From UBA1234 sp964400015 (GTDB lineage: Bacteria; Bacillota; Clostridia; TANB77; UBA1234), in contig CAYNRR010000002.1 in assembly GCA_964400015.1 (NCBI GenBank), positions 62,001-126,000 on the forward strand: a DNA stretch of 64,000 bases. Reading direction: 5' to 3'. How positions within the stretch are numbered: the first letter of the stretch is position 1; the number at the start of each line of letters is the position of its first letter. The notes beneath the pieces were generated by a model. That model had not been told where the DNA came from and did no database searches. It saw only the letters and a program-made list of their open reading frames with translations. A program made the translations under genes and the position numbers. Positions 17,567-27,719 of the stretch are shown in pieces.

Positions 17567-19891
17567 TCATTCCAATTTTGTTTTAATTTTTATCATGCCG
17601 CCATCATATATCTTTATATTTATTTCACCCAATTCACTGGTCATTAGCACCTTGCTAACTTCCATGAGTCTTTCAACTACATCTTTATTAGGATGACCAT
17701 AACTATTGTTTTTGGCGACACTTACAAGTGAAATTTTAGGTAAAACAATCTTTATAAATTCTGATGATGATGAAGTTTTGGCACCATGATGCCCGACTTT
17801 TAAAATATCTGCATTTAACTGCTCTTTAGTATATTTTTTTAATAAAGTTTCTTCTACTTCCTTTTCGGCATCTCCAGTGAATAAAATACTTCTATCATTA
17901 CAAGTTGCCTTTATAATTGCAGATAAGTTATTTACGTTGCTTTCTTGTATATTGTCAGCTGGATACAGAATTTCAAATTTAATATCATCTATTTTTAAAA
18001 TATCCCCCTCGCTAACAAACTTTATTGCTATATTTTTATCGTTTGCAATTTTCTTCAATTCGTTTATTTTTTCGTCATTTTCAAGATAAGTACTTATAAA
18101 AACTTTTCCCACCTTAAAATTTTTCAAGATAGTAAATATTCCATCTATATGATCTGCATGTGCATGAGAAACAAATATATAATCAATTTTCAGATATCCA
18201 CGATTTAGCAAATATGGCATCAGTATATTTTGCCCAACGTCATAATCACTAGTTTCACTGCCTCCTCCATCAATTAAAATTCTCTTTCCTCTTTCAGTAA
18301 CAAGTAAAAATGAATCACCTTGTCCAACATCTATTGCCGTTAATTCTACGTAGTTCTTAGGCCAAATCTTTAAAATAGTTGATAATATTACTAAAAGAAA
18401 AAATATTAAGTACGTACACTTTTTTAATTTAGCTTTCAATAAATTTTTAGGACGATTACTTACCTGTAATAAATAAATTTGTTTTTTATTTATGTAATTG
18501 TCGTATTCTAAAAATATTAGTATATAAAATATGGTAATAAGCCAAGGAGATGGCGTTGGAAGAATTAGATTTAAAAAATCAAATTTTGAGAAAAATTCCG
18601 ACATTACTAATATGTATTTCAATATTGGATTTACTAAAATAACAAATACATTAGCTATCTTAGTAGATATAAATGTAATTATTAAAAGTGCTATTCCTAG
18701 AAATGTTAAAATGCTTGTCACTGGGACGATAAATATATTAGCTATGATTCCGATTATAGAAAAGGTATTGAAAAAATACAAACTTATCGGAGCAATAATT
18801 ATTTGTGCCGATAAATTTAAAGCTATGTTTTCGGAAACAAAATCGATTTTTATGTATTTAGATATAATCTCTTGCATTTCTTTTGAAAAAACTAAAATCC
18901 CTACAGTTCCTGCAAATGACAGCAAAAAACCTATATTCAAAAGTGCAAGTGGATTAACAATCAGAATAAAAAATGCCGATGATATAAGATTAGTAATACT
19001 ATCTGATTTTCTTAAAATTATATTTGCTATCAGATTTAAAATCGCCATTATGCCAGCCCTTAGAACTGATGGCGAAGCACCAGAAATTAAAACAAAAAGT
19101 ATTACGAAAATAATTGAAATAAAATCACTGTATCTTTTTCCAAAAAGTTTAATAATTATTAAATTTGAAAAAGCTATAATCAGTGCAACGTTTGAACCGG
19201 ATACTGCAAGCAAATGACTAATTCCTGAATCTCTAAAATCCTCTTTTGTTTTGTTTGAAATATCTGTCGTTTCTCCAATTAGCATTCCACTTAAAACACC
19301 TGCATATTCCTTTTTCAAGACTTTTTTAAAGTTATCATGTATAACATTTTGAATACTATAAATCACTGATTTAAATGACGTTTCACAATCATAATTTTCA
19401 AATGATTCTACCATAATTGTTCCATAAATGTTATTTGAATTTAAGTACCTTCTATAATCAAACCCACCTTTATTACGTGCAACATTTGGCAAAGAAAAAG
19501 TTCCATTTATGGATACTCTATCTCCAATTTTAAATACACTATTTTCTCTTTTCTTAAAATAAATTATAAATTTATCACCACTTTCATTTTCACAATTATA
19601 CTTATATGTATAATCACTTTCTTGCAAATGCGAAAGTATAGTGATATTCCCTATTATCGACGAATCATCTATATATTTTGTATCAAACTTCATCAAGGTG
19701 TTTTTAGTGTAAATGTTTGAAAATATAATGATTACAAATAAAATTAAACTTATAAATTTTAATTTTTTATTAAACACTAGTATATAAAAATATAAAAAAA
19801 TGAGAGCTATAATCAGAAACTTTGTTTCTAAATATAACCCCCACAGTATTCCTATAATTAACGCTAGTGTTATCTCAACAATTGATAACAT
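17567..19891 (-). CDS. comEC: ComEC/Rec2 DNA-uptake channel protein
   Basis: 774 aa. N-terminal membrane helices lead into an OB-like extracellular part and the Competence domain (GMLIGETTDIS near 205, HLLAVSGSNVALI near 228). A C-terminal metallo-beta-lactamase domain has AIDVGQGDSFLLV near 515, HAHADHIDG near 573, and KVGHHGAKTSS near 700. ComEC carries single-stranded DNA across the membrane in transformation, and the MBL domain is thought to degrade the other strand. It starts 15 bases after the SH3 gene stop. No other com genes are in the window. No in-frame CGG despite its length. Confidence 0.93.
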   Translation of the reverse strand: MLSIVEITLALIIGILWGLYLETKFLIIALIFLYFYILVFNKKLKFISLILFVIIIFSNIYTKNTLMKFDTKYIDDSSIIGNITILSHLQESDYTYKYNCENESGDKFIIYFKKRENSVFKIGDRVSINGTFSLPNVARNKGGFDYRRYLNSNNIYGTIMVESFENYDCETSFKSVIYSIQNVIHDNFKKVLKKEYAGVLSGMLIGETTDISNKTKEDFRDSGISHLLAVSGSNVALIIAFSNLIIIKLFGKRYSDFISIIFVILFVLISGASPSVLRAGIMAILNLIANIILRKSDSITNLISSAFFILIVNPLALLNIGFLLSFAGTVGILVFSKEMQEIISKYIKIDFVSENIALNLSAQIIIAPISLYFFNTFSIIGIIANIFIVPVTSILTFLGIALLIITFISTKIANVFVILVNPILKYILVMSEFFSKFDFLNLILPTPSPWLITIFYILIFLEYDNYINKKQIYLLQVSNRPKNLLKAKLKKCTYLIFFLLVILSTILKIWPKNYVELTAIDVGQGDSFLLVTERGKRILIDGGGSETSDYDVGQNILMPYLLNRGYLKIDYIFVSHAHADHIDGIFTILKNFKVGKVFISTYLENDEKINELKKIANDKNIAIKFVSEGDILKIDDIKFEILYPADNIQESNVNNLSAIIKATCNDRSILFTGDAEKEVEETLLKKYTKEQLNADILKVGHHGAKTSSSSEFIKIVLPKISLVSVAKNNSYGHPNKDVVERLMEVSKVLMTSELGEINIKIYDGGMIKIKTKLE

Positions 19892-19906
19892 ATAACTCCA
19901 ATCTTT

Positions 19907-20590
19907 TTATTTTACGTAGTCGCTTGAAACCCATCCAGTACGACCATTAACTGTAATTTTGTGCCATCCATTTGTGCTTTCTTCAATAACAACAGTTTCA
20001 CCTTTGTTCACTTTTGTAATGATTTCAGCAGTAGTAGAAGGGCTTAGTCTAACATTTAAATATGGTTCTGCAGTAACTACACCTGTTGCTTTTGTTGTAT
20101 TAACATTTAATTCATTATCTTCTGGAAATGATATATTATCTGTTTTTACCCAACCTGAAATATTGATACCTTTTGAATCTACGCCTGTCACTTGTGACCA
20201 ACCACCAGAATACTTTTGAGCTGTTACTTTTGTATACTTTTCAATTGTTCCAAGTCTTTCAGACGTTACATCAGTAGTTGTATGAACATCTGCAAGTACT
20301 GATTTTATTTCAGCATTTGTATATAACTTACTAATCGGTTGTGGCTTATCTGAAAAGCTTTCGCCAGAAGTACTTGAGGTATTGTCATCTAAATCATTTG
20401 AGTCACCAGAATATACTCCATTGTCATCTGGATATACAACACCTGGATCAATTGAAACCAATACATCATTATTTGTACCTTTTTTATCATCGACAGTGTC
20501 TTCTGCCCAGATACTTTTTAATATTACTACACATATAACTATTGGTATAACAAAAACTGCAATTAAAATAACTTTCTCTAATCCCTTCAT
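19907..20590 (-). CDS. Membrane-anchored protein with two bacterial SH3 domains
   Basis: 227 aa with one N-terminal membrane helix (residues 6-25), an acidic Ser/Asp/Gly-rich linker, and two SH3b modules (about 85-145 and 160-227). The second has the classic LNVRLSPSTTAEII and GRTGWVSSDYVK motifs. SH3b domains bind cell-wall peptides, so a wall-associated role is likely; no catalytic domain is present. I prefer ATG 20590 (MKGLEK); an upstream ATG at 20605 has a poorer ribosome site. It lies 10-25 bases downstream of rpoD and 15 bases before comEC. Confidence 0.8.
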   Translation of the reverse strand: MKGLEKVILIAVFVIPIVICVVILKSIWAEDTVDDKKGTNNDVLVSIDPGVVYPDDNGVYSGDSNDLDDNTSSTSGESFSDKPQPISKLYTNAEIKSVLADVHTTTDVTSERLGTIEKYTKVTAQKYSGGWSQVTGVDSKGINISGWVKTDNISFPEDNELNVNTTKATGVVTAEPYLNVRLSPSTTAEIITKVNKGETVVIEESTNGWHKITVNGRTGWVSSDYVK

Positions 20591-20614
20591 ATTAAAAACC
20601 CCCATAATTAAATA

Positions 20615-21715
20615 TTACATGTAATCCTTTAATTTTTTACTTCTACTTGGATGTCTTAATTTTCTTAAAGCTTTAGCTTCGATTTGTCTAATTCTTTCTC
20701 TAGTAACTTGGAATTCTTTTCCGACTTCTTCTAGAGTTCTAGCTTTACCATCATCAAGACCAAATCTCAATCTTAAAACTTTAGCCTCTCTAGGTGTTAA
20801 GGTTTCTATAATCTCATCTAATTGCTCTCTTAAAAGTGTGTATGCTGCAAGTTCTGATGGAGAAGGTGCATCATCGTCAGGAATGAAATCTCCTAAATGA
20901 CTATCTTCTTCTTCGCCAATTGGTGTTTCAAGAGAAACTGGTTCTTGTGCAACTTTCTTAATCTCTTTTACTCTTTCAACTGGCATTTCCATTTCAGCTG
21001 CAATCTCTTCGATAGTTGGTTCACGACCTAATTGTTGTAATAAGTGTCTTGAAGTTCTAATCAATTTATTTATTGTTTCAACCATATGAACTGGTATTCT
21101 TATTGTTCTAGCTTGGTCCGCAATAGCTCTTGTTATAGCTTGTCTAATCCACCATGTAGCATATGTTGAGAACTTATAACCTTTTCTGTAGTCGAACTTT
21201 TCAACGGCTTTAATTAAACCTAAATTACCTTCTTGAATTAAATCAAGGAATAACATTCCACGTCCAACATATTTTTTAGCTATACTTACAACAAGTCTTA
21301 AGTTTGCTTCTGATAATTTTTTTCTTGCTTCTTCGTCGCCTTCCATCATTCTGCTTGCATATTCAATTTCTTGTTCTGCTGTTAATAGTGGGATTTTACC
21401 GATTTCTTTTAGATATAATCTAACGGGATCATCAACACTAACTGAATCAGGGACATCCATTTTTTCAATATCTTCAAGTTTGATATTTTCTTCTTCAATG
21501 TCCTCTAATTCTTCAAAATCTGGTTCGTCATTGTCTTCAATAATTTCAATATTAGCAGTTTCTAATATCTCATAAATTTTTTCGACTTGTCCAGCATCTA
21601 ATTGATGCTTTTCAAGTATATCAATGATTTCTTTATACGTGATGCAACCTTTTTTACCAGCAGCTTCAACTAATTGCTTGCTGATCTCTTTTATGTCTTT
21701 CTTCTCTTCACTCAT
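20615..21715 (-). CDS. rpoD: Primary sigma factor RpoD (SigA)
   Basis: 366 aa. Region 1.1 is followed by region 1.2 (DPVRLYLKEIGKIPLL near 95), region 2 with the LRLVVSIAKKYVGRGM and GYKFSTYATWWIRQAI blocks (145-200), region 3, and region 4 with RFGLDDGKARTLEEVG and a helix-turn-helix ending in RLRHPSRS-like residues. This is the short SigA form, without the long non-conserved region of E. coli. It follows dnaG after 36 bases, the classic Firmicutes macromolecular synthesis pair. TTGACA/TATAAT-type promoters throughout the window fit this factor. Confidence 0.97.
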   Translation of the reverse strand: MSEEKKDIKEISKQLVEAAGKKGCITYKEIIDILEKHQLDAGQVEKIYEILETANIEIIEDNDEPDFEELEDIEEENIKLEDIEKMDVPDSVSVDDPVRLYLKEIGKIPLLTAEQEIEYASRMMEGDEEARKKLSEANLRLVVSIAKKYVGRGMLFLDLIQEGNLGLIKAVEKFDYRKGYKFSTYATWWIRQAITRAIADQARTIRIPVHMVETINKLIRTSRHLLQQLGREPTIEEIAAEMEMPVERVKEIKKVAQEPVSLETPIGEEEDSHLGDFIPDDDAPSPSELAAYTLLREQLDEIIETLTPREAKVLRLRFGLDDGKARTLEEVGKEFQVTRERIRQIEAKALRKLRHPSRSKKLKDYM

Positions 21716-21751
21716 TTTACTACCTCATTCCTTCCTAACACATTTTTAAGA

Positions 21752-23569
21752 TTATTTTTTGGCAAGCTTGCTGATAATTTCTTGAAGTTGGCTACCTAGT
21801 AATCTTTTTTCATCTTCTGTAAGATCATCATTTTGAAGCTTTTTCAAAACTTCTTTCTTCTCATTTTGTAATTTTTCAATTTTAATGTTACGAATAATTT
21901 CTTTAGCAAATTTATCTGTATCATCTCTAATGTTGTTTTTCATCATTGCCTCAGAAAGTATGCTTTTTTCATAATCAGTATCACAAACACTCATTATGTC
22001 TTTATCTTCAATATTTCCAGTTTCATAAAAATCATATAATTTTGAAATCAATGATTTATTTATAGAACTTTCAATATCTTTAATCGTATATACGTCTTTT
22101 AGCATTTGAAATATTTCTTGTTTATGTAGTGTTAATAAATAAATTATCATTTTCTCTCTTTGATTTTTAGCTTTTTCAGTAGCAGTTTCATCAACATTTA
22201 ATACAACTGGCTTTGGTTGTTGCCATTTATTGTTTTGATAAGAACTCCTAATAGTTCGCTTTTCAATTTCTGCGATAATTGCTTCTTTACCAACATTTAA
22301 TTCTTGTGAATATTTATCTACATACACATCACGTTCTATCGTATTTTCAACTTTTGAAAGAACTTCTGCCATTTTTGTTAAAAAATTGATTTTATCTGAA
22401 ATATCATCTAAATTGTACTCTGATTTTAGCAAATCAATTTTGTATTCTGCAGGTGAAATGCTATTATCTATCAACTTTTCAAATCTTTCTGGTCCATATT
22501 TTAAAACGTATTCATCTGGGTCTTTTGCACCATCCATTTTTAAAATTTTTACTGGCACACCTAACGATTGCATGATTTCAATTCCTCTTTGAATTGCTTT
22601 TTGCCCAGCTGCATCTGAGTCATATGAAAGCACTACTTCATCTGCATACTGACGTAAAAGCCTTCCTTGTTGCTCTGTAAGTGCAGTACCTAATGATGCA
22701 ACTACATTAGTAATTCCTGCTTGATGAGGTGATATAACATCCATATATCCTTCAACAACTAAAAGCCTTTTCATTTTTTCATTAGAACTTTTAGCAACAT
22801 TTAAACCATATAGGTGCCTACCTTTTGAATAAATCAAGTTTTCTGGTGAATTCACATATTTAGGTATACCTTTTGCTTTCATTACATCAGACGGTTCCAA
22901 GGTTCTGCCACCAAAAGCTATCAATCTTTTTCTTACATCAAAAATTGGAAACATGAATCGGTTTTTAAACTTATCGTACATATAACCTTTTTCTGTTTTT
23001 CCAACAAGTCCTGTTGCAAGAATATTTTCTTCCTTAAAATTTTTAGATTGTAGCAATTTTGTAAGACCATTATCATCTAGTGCAAATCCGAGTCCGTATT
23101 TAGCAACAGTCTTTTTGTCGATTTGCCTTTTTATAATATAGTCTTGGGCCATCTTAGACTTTTCTATATTGTCATAAAAAAACCTACCTGCAATTTTATT
23201 GATTTCGTACATCTCTGCTTTATTAGCTTCTCTTAATCGAAGCTCTTCTTGCGATACGTCTAAATCATAATTGCTCACAGGCAAGGTTATATTAACACGT
23301 TCTGCTAAAAATTCTATTGCTTCTGGAAAACTAATGTTTTCTACCTTCATAATAAAGTGAATTACATTTCCTCCTGCACCACAACCAAAGCAATGAAATA
23401 TTTGCTTATCTGCAGCTACCGAAAATGAAGGTGTTTTTTCACGATGAAATGGACATAAGCCGAAATAACTGTTTCCTTTACGTTGTAAACTAACGTAACG
23501 TGATATTACATCAACGATATCATTTGATGCTCTAACTTCTTCAATTACTTCATCAGAATAAAACGCCAT
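21752..23569 (-). CDS. dnaG: DNA primase
   Basis: 605 aa. The CHC2 zinc finger (CPFHREKTPS and HCFGCGAGGN, residues 40-65) is followed by the catalytic core, the TOPRIM domain with VVEGYMDV near 270 and SYDSDAAG near 315, and a C-terminal helicase-binding region rich in charged residues. It makes RNA primers for replication and normally docks on DnaB. It is the first gene of the dnaG-rpoD group; the 170-base gap to recG upstream is AT-rich and probably holds its promoter. Confidence 0.97.
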   Translation of the reverse strand: MAFYSDEVIEEVRASNDIVDVISRYVSLQRKGNSYFGLCPFHREKTPSFSVAADKQIFHCFGCGAGGNVIHFIMKVENISFPEAIEFLAERVNITLPVSNYDLDVSQEELRLREANKAEMYEINKIAGRFFYDNIEKSKMAQDYIIKRQIDKKTVAKYGLGFALDDNGLTKLLQSKNFKEENILATGLVGKTEKGYMYDKFKNRFMFPIFDVRKRLIAFGGRTLEPSDVMKAKGIPKYVNSPENLIYSKGRHLYGLNVAKSSNEKMKRLLVVEGYMDVISPHQAGITNVVASLGTALTEQQGRLLRQYADEVVLSYDSDAAGQKAIQRGIEIMQSLGVPVKILKMDGAKDPDEYVLKYGPERFEKLIDNSISPAEYKIDLLKSEYNLDDISDKINFLTKMAEVLSKVENTIERDVYVDKYSQELNVGKEAIIAEIEKRTIRSSYQNNKWQQPKPVVLNVDETATEKAKNQREKMIIYLLTLHKQEIFQMLKDVYTIKDIESSINKSLISKLYDFYETGNIEDKDIMSVCDTDYEKSILSEAMMKNNIRDDTDKFAKEIIRNIKIEKLQNEKKEVLKKLQNDDLTEDEKRLLGSQLQEIISKLAKK

Positions 23570-23743
23570 TTTCCTCTCCCTTTATTTTTCGTTTTTTTCT
23601 TGCTATTATTCATGTTACAGCAAGAACGGTAAAAAATTTTCAATATTTTAGCAATATTTTTGGAATTTATCAACCCATATTTATAATAATTCGACCTATT
23701 TTTAAAAAATCCTGCTTAAGTTTACCATAAATTTATTTTTCAT

Positions 23744-25792
23744 CTATAAAGCTATCTTTTCTTTAAATAATTTATCTATTTTTGTAAGTAATTTCTCGTT
23801 TTCTGGTAGTAATAAATCTGGATCTTTTTCAATTATTAAGTTAGCAACCTCTTGTGCCTTCTTTAATATTGGAATATCTACAAAAAGATTCGCCACTTTA
23901 AATTCTGGAATACCATGTTGTTTAGTTCCAAAAAAATCACCTGGTCCTCTAAGTTCTAAATCTTTTTCAGATATGACAAAACCGTCATTGCTTTTTTGCA
24001 TGATTTCCATTCTTTGCTTTACCACATCCGATTTACTGTCGTATTTTAATATACAATATGATTTAAACTTCCCTCTTCCGACTCTACCTCTAAGTTGGTG
24101 TAACTGTGCAAGTCCAAATCTTTCGGCATTTTCAATAATCATTATTGTAGCATTCGGTACATCAACTCCAACTTCGATTACTGTTGTCGAAATTAAAATA
24201 TCAATCTCTTTATTTTTGAATTTTGCCATTATTTCATCTTTTTCTTTAGGTCTCATCTTTCCATGAAGCATTTCCACTTTGAAATCTTTAAAAACTTTTT
24301 TGTAATATTCTAACTGTTCCACCACTGACTTTACGCCATCCATACTTTCAGACTCTTCTACTAGTGGACAAACAATATATGCTTGACGGCCTGCTGATAA
24401 TTCTTTTATAACAAAATTATTAACACGTTCTTCTAAATTTCGTCTAACAGCATATGTATCTATTTTTTGTCGTCCTGGTGGCAATTCATCAATTATCGAT
24501 ATATCTAGATCACCATATAATATTATGGCAAGCGTTCGTGGGATTGGAGTTGCTGTCATTACCAATGTATCAACCTTTTCACCTTTTGCTGAAAGAATTC
24601 CTCTTTGTCTAACGCCGAATCTATGTTGCTCATCAGTTATTACAATTCCAACATTTTTGAAAACAACATTTTCTTCAATGAGAGCATGAGTGCCTACAAT
24701 CATATCGATTTCACCATTTTTAAGTTCTTCTAGTATACGCTCTTTATTTTTCTTGGTAACATCTCCTGTAAGAAGTTCAACTTTTATATCAAATATTTCC
24801 ATCATACCTTTTATACCTTGACAATGCTGTTTAGCAAGAATTGCTGTTGGAGCCATTAATACGGCTTGATATCCATTTCTTACTGCTTTGAACATTGCCA
24901 TTGTTGCAACTACTGTTTTACCAGAACCAACATCTCCTTGAACTAGTCTATTCATAGACTTTTCAGATTTCATATCTTTGTCAATTTCGCTCCAAACTCG
25001 AGCTTGTGCCCCTGTCAATTTATATGGCAATGTTTCCAAAAATTCGTTTATATTTTCATCTTTTTCAAACGAAATTCCTTTGTGGCTTTCTTGTCCTTTT
25101 TCTTTAAACCTCAAAAGTCCCAATTGCATAACTAATAATTCTTCAAACGCAAGTCTATATCTTGCCTTGTCAAAATCTTCTAAACATGTAGGAAAATGAA
25201 TGTTGTATATTGCTTCTTTTATATCATTTAAACCATATTTTTCTCTAATCCAATTTGGAAGATTTTCAATTAACAAATCTTTTGATGCGCTCACTGCATT
25301 TTCAACTATTCCTCTAAAGACATTCTGCGTAATCCCTGCTGTTAATGGATATATAGGGATTATCTTTCCTGTATTTTTGTAATTTTCTTCATTATCAAAT
25401 ACTGGTGACTGCATTTCTATTCGTCCCAATGTGTTTTTTACTTTTCCATAAAAAGAATACTCATTTCCAACTCTAAGTTGCTTTTTTATGTATGGTTGAT
25501 TAAACCAAGTAAAAATGATATTTCCTGTTTCATCTTTTCCTATTGCCTTATAAATCGTCATGTTACGTCTAATACGTGTTTCACTGACGTTAGACGCAAT
25601 TACTGCTTTCACTGCCGTAGTTTCCCCATCTTGCAATTCTTGAATTTTTTTATAATTTCCCCTGTCTTCATGCTCACGTGGAAAATAGTTAATTATATCT
25701 TCAACTGTGAAAAGCCCTAATTTATTTAATATTTCAATTCTCGCAGGTCCAACACCTTTAAGAAAGCGTAAATCCATATTCAAATCAGTCAT
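23744..25792 (-). CDS. recG: ATP-dependent DNA helicase RecG
   Basis: 682 aa. An N-terminal wedge/OB domain (residues 50-160) precedes the helicase core: QGDVGSGKT (Walker A, near 285), DEQHRFG near 390 and the motif III-VI blocks including VGRGKFKSYC near 595. RecG reverses stalled forks and branch-migrates Holliday junctions. It stands apart from dnaG by 174 bases and is divergent from the McrB-like gene. Length and motifs are normal. Confidence 0.96.
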   Translation of the reverse strand: MTDLNMDLRFLKGVGPARIEILNKLGLFTVEDIINYFPREHEDRGNYKKIQELQDGETTAVKAVIASNVSETRIRRNMTIYKAIGKDETGNIIFTWFNQPYIKKQLRVGNEYSFYGKVKNTLGRIEMQSPVFDNEENYKNTGKIIPIYPLTAGITQNVFRGIVENAVSASKDLLIENLPNWIREKYGLNDIKEAIYNIHFPTCLEDFDKARYRLAFEELLVMQLGLLRFKEKGQESHKGISFEKDENINEFLETLPYKLTGAQARVWSEIDKDMKSEKSMNRLVQGDVGSGKTVVATMAMFKAVRNGYQAVLMAPTAILAKQHCQGIKGMMEIFDIKVELLTGDVTKKNKERILEELKNGEIDMIVGTHALIEENVVFKNVGIVITDEQHRFGVRQRGILSAKGEKVDTLVMTATPIPRTLAIILYGDLDISIIDELPPGRQKIDTYAVRRNLEERVNNFVIKELSAGRQAYIVCPLVEESESMDGVKSVVEQLEYYKKVFKDFKVEMLHGKMRPKEKDEIMAKFKNKEIDILISTTVIEVGVDVPNATIMIIENAERFGLAQLHQLRGRVGRGKFKSYCILKYDSKSDVVKQRMEIMQKSNDGFVISEKDLELRGPGDFFGTKQHGIPEFKVANLFVDIPILKKAQEVANLIIEKDPDLLLPENEKLLTKIDKLFKEKIAL

Positions 25793-25911
25793 ATTAAGTC
25801 CTCCATCTACGCATTTAATTATCGCAAACTTTTGTTCTCAAGTCAATAATCTTGAAGATTTCAAGAAATTATGTTATCATACATTCGAAATTGCCTAGAA
25901 AGGAGTTTTGT

Positions 25912-27168
25912 ATGAATAATTATTGGTGGCTTAGCATTAACCCTAAGATGCTTAAATTTAGGGAATTAGACATAGATGATTGCTTCTTTTATTCTGCACT
26001 AAATGAGGACGGAACACTTAGAACACTTCATAAGAATTTCACTGAAATTAAACGTGGTGAATTAGTAGTAATATATGAAATCGAGCCTAGTAACGAAGTT
26101 TTAGGCTTGTGCATATGTGTTCAAGAACTAGAAAATGAAAAAATCATGTTAAGAAAAATTGAAGGTTTAACCGATACTGTAACTCGTTATAATCTAGAAA
26201 CACAAATTGAGCTTGCTAATCTTGAAGTCTTCAGATATATGCAAGGTACTCTTTTTAAATTAGCTAAAAAAGAATTTGAAGTTATCTTCAATATGATGAG
26301 AGAATTAAACCCAAAGAAAAAATATCAAATCTATGCACCATATACAAAAGAAAGTTTTTTAAACGAAGTTTTCTTTAGTGAAGAAGATTATGATGAACTT
26401 TCAAACTTAATTCTTGCAAGAAAAAATATCGTATTACAAGGACCTCCTGGTGTTGGGAAAACATACATTGCACGAAAAATGGCCTTTTCTCTAATAGGTG
26501 CAAAAGATGAAGATAAGGTATTAAATATTCAATTTCATGAATCATACTCAAACGATGAGTTTATGGAAGGTTATCGCCCTGATGATATTGGAATTTATAA
26601 ATATAAAACAGGCTGTTTTAAACGTATTTGTAGCAAAGCTAGAAATAACCCTAAAGATAAATTTTTTGTTATTATAGACGAAATAAATCGTGGCAATATT
26701 CCTAAAATCTTTGGTGAAGCTTTTTCTTTAATTGAAATTGATAAAAGAGGTAAAGAAAATTATATAGAGTTGTCATGCTCTCGAGAAAGATTTTACGTCC
26801 CTAATAACTTGTACATAATAGGTACCATGAACTCATTCGATGAAAAATTAGCAATGACAGACCTTGCATTAAGAAGAAGATTTTGCTTTTTCACAATAGC
26901 ACCCGTTTTTGAGAATGAAAGATTTAAGCAATATTCAACATATAGTCCTCTTTTGGAAGAAATCATTTCAAAAATACAAGAAATTAACTTGAATTTAGAT
27001 GAAAATATACAAATCGGACATTCTTATTTTTGCAAACCAATGCCAGATTCAGAAATTAAAATGGTTGTAAAATACAGCATTATTCCTCTACTTAAGGAAT
27101 ATTTTAAAAATGTTCCAGACAAATATAATAAATTTTCAAAAGAATTATTAGAAATTACTGAAAAATAA
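25912..27168 (+). CDS. Orphan EVE-domain McrB-like AAA+ GTPase
   Basis: 418 aa, starting MNNYWWLSINP at ATG 25912 after AAAGGAG (a longer reading frame upstream lacks a ribosome site). Residues 1-135 look like an EVE/PUA-like domain, which reads modified bases in DNA. The C-terminal AAA+ domain is of McrB type: Walker A LQGPPGVGKTYIA near 178, the FHESYSNDEFMEGYRP block near 207, Walker B IIDEINRGNIPKIFGE near 257, and the GTMNSFD and LRRRF motifs. McrB translocates DNA with its McrC nuclease to restrict modified DNA. No mcrC follows: the next gene is rpmB. It is alone between recG and rpmB. Confidence 0.82.
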   Translation: MNNYWWLSINPKMLKFRELDIDDCFFYSALNEDGTLRTLHKNFTEIKRGELVVIYEIEPSNEVLGLCICVQELENEKIMLRKIEGLTDTVTRYNLETQIELANLEVFRYMQGTLFKLAKKEFEVIFNMMRELNPKKKYQIYAPYTKESFLNEVFFSEEDYDELSNLILARKNIVLQGPPGVGKTYIARKMAFSLIGAKDEDKVLNIQFHESYSNDEFMEGYRPDDIGIYKYKTGCFKRICSKARNNPKDKFFVIIDEINRGNIPKIFGEAFSLIEIDKRGKENYIELSCSRERFYVPNNLYIIGTMNSFDEKLAMTDLALRRRFCFFTIAPVFENERFKQYSTYSPLLEEIISKIQEINLNLDENIQIGHSYFCKPMPDSEIKMVVKYSIIPLLKEYFKNVPDKYNKFSKELLEITEK

Positions 27169-27284
27169 ATATTTTAAAAGTTGACAAACATCAAAAAAAG
27201 TCATAAACTATCCGTGCGACTGTAAAAACAATTTACAATATATTACATTTAATATACTTTGATTGCAATAAATTGTAAAAATTG

Positions 27285-27313
27285 TTGTCAAAGTTTATTA
27301 TTTGTGTTAAAAT
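27285..27313 (+). promoter_or_regulatory. Promoter of rpmB
   Basis: TTGTCA (27285-27290), a 17-base spacer and TAAAAT (27308-27313) lie 42 bases before the rpmB ATG. A second possible box pair (TTGACA near 27181) lies further upstream. Confidence 0.6.
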
Positions 27314-27354
27314 ATCAAAGAACGATTTTAGAAAACCTAAGGGAGGTGCTAGAA

Positions 27355-27540
27355 ATGGCAAGATGTGAAATATGCGAAAAAGAAAAAGTGTTCTCAATGC
27401 AAGTGAGCCACTCACATAGAAGATCTACAAGAACTTGGAAACCAAATCTTAGAACAGTTAGAGCTGTTGTTGATGGTACACCTAAAAAGATGACAGTTTG
27501 TTCAAGATGTTTAAGATCTGGATTAGTAGAAAGAGTATAG
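27355..27540 (+). CDS. rpmB: 50S ribosomal protein L28, zinc-binding form
   Basis: 61 aa starting MARCEICEKEK after GGGAGG. Two CxxC pairs (CEIC at 4-7 and CSRC at 51-54) identify the C+ zinc-ribbon form of L28; the middle has the SHSHRRSTRTWKPNLR RNA-binding stretch. It sits convergent to spoVM with a shared terminator. In B. subtilis rpmB and spoVM are neighbours too. Confidence 0.96.
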   Translation: MARCEICEKEKVFSMQVSHSHRRSTRTWKPNLRTVRAVVDGTPKKMTVCSRCLRSGLVERV

Positions 27541-27593
27541 TAAAAATAATCGATTTGTCGATTAACTCTTCTGTAATTTGTATTAACTAAAAA

Positions 27594-27616
27594 ACGCCAG
27601 CTAAATTAGCTGGTGT
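27594..27616. terminator. Bidirectional terminator between rpmB and spoVM
   Basis: ACGCCAGCTA (27594-27603) pairs with TAGCTGGTGT (27607-27616), followed by T6 on the plus strand; it is shared by the convergent pair. Confidence 0.85.
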
Positions 27617-27620
27617 TTTT

Positions 27621-27701
27621 TTACCCTTTTTTCTTTATTCCAAACATCATTTGTAATACTTTACTCATAAATTTTGATGGCCTATATACCACAATCCTCA
27701 T
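27621..27701 (-). CDS. spoVM: SpoVM, amphipathic spore-morphogenesis peptide
   Basis: 26 codons, exactly the length of B. subtilis SpoVM, reading MRIVVYRPSKFMSKVLQMMF then GIKKKG. The pattern of short N-terminal strand, PSKF near residues 8-11, hydrophobic/basic amphipathic helix and basic tail is that of SpoVM. It embeds in the outer forespore membrane, recognises its convex curvature and recruits SpoIVA to start coat assembly. The AGGAGGG site is 7 bases before the ATG. The rpmB neighbourhood is the same as in Bacillus, which supports the call. It lies 18 bases after the 51-aa gene. Too short for ordinary gene callers. Confidence 0.85.
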   Translation of the reverse strand: MRIVVYRPSKFMSKVLQMMFGIKKKG

Positions 27702-27719
27702 TTTATTTCCCTCCTATTC

